The notes under the pieces were generated by a model. That model was not told where the DNA came from, made no database searches, and saw nothing but the letters and a program-made list of their open reading frames with translations. Positions 5,464 through 7,394 of a stretch of DNA of 7,394 nt are shown piece by piece. This DNA is from an uncultured Actinoplanes sp. (GTDB lineage: Bacteria; Actinomycetota; Actinomycetes; Mycobacteriales; Micromonosporaceae), in assembly GCA_934667465.1 (NCBI GenBank), contig CAKUMG010000262.1, positions 1 through 7,394 of the forward strand. The letters are read 5' to 3'. Every line of letters begins with the position of its first letter. Positions within the stretch are counted from its first letter, which is position 1. A program made the position numbers and the translations under genes.

Positions 5464-6294
5464 TTATCGGTCACCCCGGCGGCCGAGCACGAGCAGGTGG
5501 CCCGTCGCGGCAGCGATCCCCGGGTCCGCCTCGACCTGACGCATGCGATCGAGCAACTGCTTCGTCCGTACGTCATCCGCGAGCAGTTCGTCGAGCCGCG
5601 CCCCGGCGAAGCCCAGCGGCCCCTCCACCACGACGCAACGCGCCCCGGTCAGCCCCGCCTCCGCCGCCTCGGCCACCGCGTCGTCCGGCCGGTGCAGGTA
5701 GGCGCTGGTGAAGTACCTCCGCCCGCCCGGGTGCACCCCGTCCGCCAGCACCCCGTCCACGATCCCGCCGAACTCGGGATCCGCCAGGTAGCCCTTCGTC
5801 AGCCCGTCGAACAACGCCGCGAGCCGGTTGATGACGGCCGCCACGACCACCCCGCCGGGCCGCACGACCCGCAGCGCCTCCCGCCACACCGCGAGCCGGT
5901 CCGCCCGCTCCGCGAGGTGGTAGAGCGGGCCCAGCAGCAGCACCGCATCCACAGACGCGTCCGCCGCCGTCAGCTCGCGCGCGTCGCCCAGCTCGGCACT
6001 CACCCCGGGCAGCGCCGCCGCGGCCGCCACGTGCTCCGGCACCGGCTCCACCACCCGCACGTCGTACCCGGCCGCCGCCAGCGGCCCGGCATACACGCCC
6101 GTCCCACCGCCCACGTCCAGCACGGTCGCCGGCGCCGCGGGCAACACCCGGCCCAGCACGTCCCACGTCCGCAGGAACTCGAGCCGCCCGGCCCCCGCCC
6201 CGAGCCGCGTCCGCTCCCCGCCCCGCCCGTAGTACTCCAGAACTTCCCGCTGCACCATCCCGTGATCATCCCCGCCCCGCTCGTCGACAGCCAT
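5464..6294 (-). CDS. class I SAM-dependent methyltransferase
   Basis: This is a cytosolic enzyme of up to 276 residues that transfers a methyl group from S-adenosylmethionine; the acceptor is unknown. The Rossmann-type core is complete. Motif I is VLDVGGGTG (58-66), the acidic ribose-binding residue Glu83 ends strand 2 (VRVVEP), GDA (103-105) precedes the adenine contact region, and VDAVLLLGPLYHL (115-127) is the motif II/post-strand-4 segment. VVRPGGVVVAAVINR supplies strand 5. The N-terminal EYYGRGGERTRL motif is common in small-molecule methyltransferases of this group, and a C-terminal cap region (about 170-240) would shape the acceptor pocket. The start is uncertain between Met1 (6294), which directly abuts a -10-like TAATAG, and Met13 (6258). 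If that hexamer is the promoter, Met13 is the likely start. The small membrane protein gene follows in the operon, and the GntR/UTRA regulator faces it. Confidence 0.92.
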   Translation of the reverse strand: MAVDERGGDDHGMVQREVLEYYGRGGERTRLGAGAGRLEFLRTWDVLGRVLPAAPATVLDVGGGTGVYAGPLAAAGYDVRVVEPVPEHVAAAAALPGVSAELGDARELTAADASVDAVLLLGPLYHLAERADRLAVWREALRVVRPGGVVVAAVINRLAALFDGLTKGYLADPEFGGIVDGVLADGVHPGGRRYFTSAYLHRPDDAVAEAAEAGLTGARCVVVEGPLGFAGARLDELLADDVRTKQLLDRMRQVEADPGIAAATGHLLVLGRRGDR

Positions 6295-6313
6295 CTATTA
6301 CCGGCCGACCGGT
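6295..6313. promoter_or_regulatory. possible methyltransferase promoter and adjoining inverted repeat
   Basis: On the minus strand TAATAG (6300-6295) fits a -10 hexamer and is among the few AT-rich patches here. Directly upstream, ACCGG (6300-6304) and CCGGT (6309-6313) form an inverted repeat with a four-base gap. The repeat abuts the hexamer, as an operator might. No convincing -35 is seen. Confidence 0.3.
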
Positions 6314-6373
6314 GGAAAGCACCGGCATGCGGGGCGGCGTGTCGGTGGCGCGGGCCGCACGGCGTACCGCATC

Positions 6374-6388
6374 CTAGGAACCTAGTGT
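6374..6388 (+). promoter_or_regulatory. CTAGG-AA-CCTAG operator and -10 of the GntR/UTRA gene
   Basis: CTAGG (6374-6378) and CCTAG (6381-6385) are perfect inverted arms around AA, and the second arm runs into TAGTGT (6383-6388), a TANNNT-type -10. The start codon is 15 bases beyond, with GGAGG (6392-6396) in between. GntR proteins bind short palindromes of about this size, so autorepression is a reasonable inference. The -35 position carries no clear motif. Confidence 0.45.
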
Positions 6389-6403
6389 GAGGGAGGCCGG
6401 ACG

Positions 6404-7195
6404 ATGACCATCAATCCTGGCGCCGCGGAGTTTCCGCATCGGCAGATCTCCGCGCAGCTCAAGGAGCGGGTTCGGCGGGGTGAGTGGCAGCCCGGCGAGC
6501 GCCTGCCCTCGATCCCGGCGATGGCCGAGCTCTTCGGCGTGGCCAAGCAGACCGTGCAGCGCGCCGTCGACCAGCTGCGCGTCGAGGGCGTGCTGATCAC
6601 CAAACCGGGCTCCGGCACGTACGTCCGCGGGACCCGGCGGCGGCTCAACCGCCTGTCGCGCGGGCGGTACGGGGTGCACCGGGGGTATCACGCCGATCTC
6701 GCGGCGCGGTACCGGCAGCAGCTGACCTCGGTCGGGCGCGAGCCGGCGCCGGCCGAGGTGGCGGATGCATTCGGGGTGCGGGACGGCACGGAGCTGCTGG
6801 TGCGGCGGCACACCGTACGGGCCGAGGACGCCACGGTGGAGGTCGGCGCCTCCTGGTTCCGGGTGACCGACGCGTCCGGTACGTCGCTGGAACGGCTGGA
6901 GTCGTTCGGGCGGCCGCTCTACCAGGAGGCCGAGGAGGCGATCGGCCGCCGGTACACCTCAGCGACGGACACGATCAGCGCCCGTCAGCCCAGCCGGGAG
7001 GAGGCGGTGATCCTGCAGATCCGCCCGGACACGCCGGTGCTGCACCTGCTGCACGTCGCGTTCGACGAGACCCGCAAGCCGATCGAGGTGGCGCAGGCGA
7101 CCTGGCCGGGGCCGATGACGACGCTGACCGAGGAGTACCGCATCCCGGAGCCCACCCCGGACCCCGACCCCGACCCGGGCCTGGCCCTGGCCTGA
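6404..7195 (+). CDS. GntR family regulator, HutC type with UTRA domain
   Basis: This 263-residue ligand-responsive transcription factor has an N-terminal winged helix (9-75) with the GntR pattern HRQISAQLKERVRRGEWQPG, then LPSIPAMAELFGVAKQTVQRAV (helix-turn-helix) and a GSGTYV wing. The C-terminal UTRA domain (about 95-240) binds a small effector. It shows the typical AEDATVEVGASWF strand, GRPLYQEAEEAIGRRY, a conserved DTISARQPSREEA segment, and the PVLHLLHVAFDETRKPIEVAQATWPG strands. GGAGG (6392-6396) sits seven bases before the ATG. The last 15 residues are an acidic Pro-Asp repeat (TPDPDPDP), outside the UTRA fold. UTRA regulators commonly sense sugars, amino-acid derivatives or fatty acids, and the ligand cannot be told here. 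It is divergent from the methyltransferase, 109 bases apart, and probably controls both itself and that operon. Confidence 0.94.
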   Translation: MTINPGAAEFPHRQISAQLKERVRRGEWQPGERLPSIPAMAELFGVAKQTVQRAVDQLRVEGVLITKPGSGTYVRGTRRRLNRLSRGRYGVHRGYHADLAARYRQQLTSVGREPAPAEVADAFGVRDGTELLVRRHTVRAEDATVEVGASWFRVTDASGTSLERLESFGRPLYQEAEEAIGRRYTSATDTISARQPSREEAVILQIRPDTPVLHLLHVAFDETRKPIEVAQATWPGPMTTLTEEYRIPEPTPDPDPDPGLALA

Positions 7196-7199
7196 ATTA

Positions 7200-7245
7200 C
7201 GAGGCCCGCCCGAACCACGAGCCCGCCCGGACCACCAGGCCCGCC
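7200..7245. repeat. imperfect tandem repeats after the GntR/UTRA gene
   Basis: A 17-18 base unit close to GAGGCCCGCCCGGACCAC occurs about two and a half times (7200-7218, 7219-7235, then 7236-7245 partial). It lies between the stop codon and the terminator hairpin. No function is apparent, and it looks like slippage-generated filler. Confidence 0.55.
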
Positions 7246-7253
7246 AAGCCGCA

Positions 7254-7310
7254 GGGGCCCGGCCGCACAAGCGACCGGGCCCCGCGAAAGCCGCAAAAGC
7301 GGCAAAAAAA
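7254..7310. terminator. large convergent terminator hairpin plus small A-tailed hairpin
   Basis: Bases 7254-7266 and 7271-7283 pair over 13 positions around ACAA. Only one position is imperfect: a C-A mismatch in plus-strand RNA, but a G-U wobble in minus-strand RNA, so the stem is tighter for minus-strand transcripts. Next to it, GCCGC (7290-7294) and GCGGC (7299-7303) enclose AAAA and are followed by seven As (7304-7310). On the minus strand this reads T7, then a small hairpin, then the large stem. It lies between convergent genes and probably ends both. Confidence 0.7.
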
Positions 7311-7313
7311 GAC

Positions 7314-7394
7314 CTACAACCGAATCCCGAGCAACGCGTCCACCGTCTTGATCATCAGCTCGGGCGCCGCAGCGTCGTCACCGACCCCGGCGAC
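7314..7394 (-). CDS. 3' end of an unidentified gene (partial)
   Basis: The last 26 codons and a TAG stop of a minus-strand gene entering from the right edge are visible. The protein ends in GDDAAAPELMIKTVDALLGIRL. The frame is open to the window edge, codons are GC-rich at third positions, and the segment looks like a surface loop followed by a C-terminal amphipathic helix. The terminator hairpin begins shortly after the stop, which supports a genuine gene end. Too little is present to name a family. Confidence 0.6.
   Translation of the reverse strand, partial: VAGVGDDAAAPELMIKTVDALLGIRL

Noticed and set aside
4826..5539. A 237-codon plus-strand frame through the gene-free stretch
   Set aside because: It has no ribosome binding site, runs antisense through the small membrane protein gene, and its sequence is compositionally biased. 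The membrane helices on the other strand are the real signal.

Overview
The window reads as chromosomal DNA of a high-GC actinomycete. G+C is near 70% or above, third codon positions are almost all G or C, and most well-marked starts carry GGAGG-like ribosome binding sites. A PAC2-family protein of the Rv2125 type, a BldC/excisionase-like mini-HTH protein, FtsX-type ABC exporters and several GntR-type regulators fit Streptomyces/Micromonosporaceae-like bacteria. The palindrome CCGTACGG is repeated far above chance. My guess is an Actinoplanes-like member of the Micromonosporaceae, but this is inference, not something the sequence proves.

Layout. (1) 1-482: a small DNA-binding HTH protein on the minus strand, then a divergent control region with two short perfect palindromes. 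(2) 483-1391: a PAC2-family protein on the plus strand, closed by a strong hairpin terminator. (3) 1490-3693, minus strand: a two-gene ABC exporter operon. The ATPase comes first and overlaps the FtsX-like permease by 4 bases (ATGA), and a hairpin follows the permease stop. (4) 3694-3805: a divergent control region with a pair of mirror-image 15-base elements, each covering a TACGGT -10-like hexamer. (5) 3806-4753, plus strand: a regulator with two different DNA-binding domains, a GntR winged helix fused to a complete TetR-type repressor. (6) 4754-5098: a gene-free stretch with six copies of GGGCGAGC, a longer direct repeat and a terminator hairpin. (7) 5099-6294, minus strand: a SAM-dependent methyltransferase followed 11 bases later by a four-helix membrane protein. 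(8) 6404-7195, plus strand: a GntR/UTRA (HutC-type) regulator, divergent from the methyltransferase. (9) 7196-7394: short repeats, a large hairpin between convergent genes, and the last 26 codons of an unidentified minus-strand gene.

How the parts may work together. The window holds two 'regulator facing its target operon' modules. In the first, the GntR-TetR fusion probably represses itself and the ABC exporter through the mirror-image elements, releasing them when a small molecule binds its TetR_C domain. That would suit a self-resistance or drug-efflux switch. In the second, the HutC-type GntR protein sits back to back with the methyltransferase/membrane-protein pair and has a palindrome over its own -10-like hexamer. 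These are ordinary protein families. The unusual points are the double DNA-binding architecture with its matched operator pair, the 10-residue repeat tail on the ABC ATPase, and the iterated 8-mer in the gene-free stretch. I see no mobile element, CRISPR array, tRNA or rRNA.
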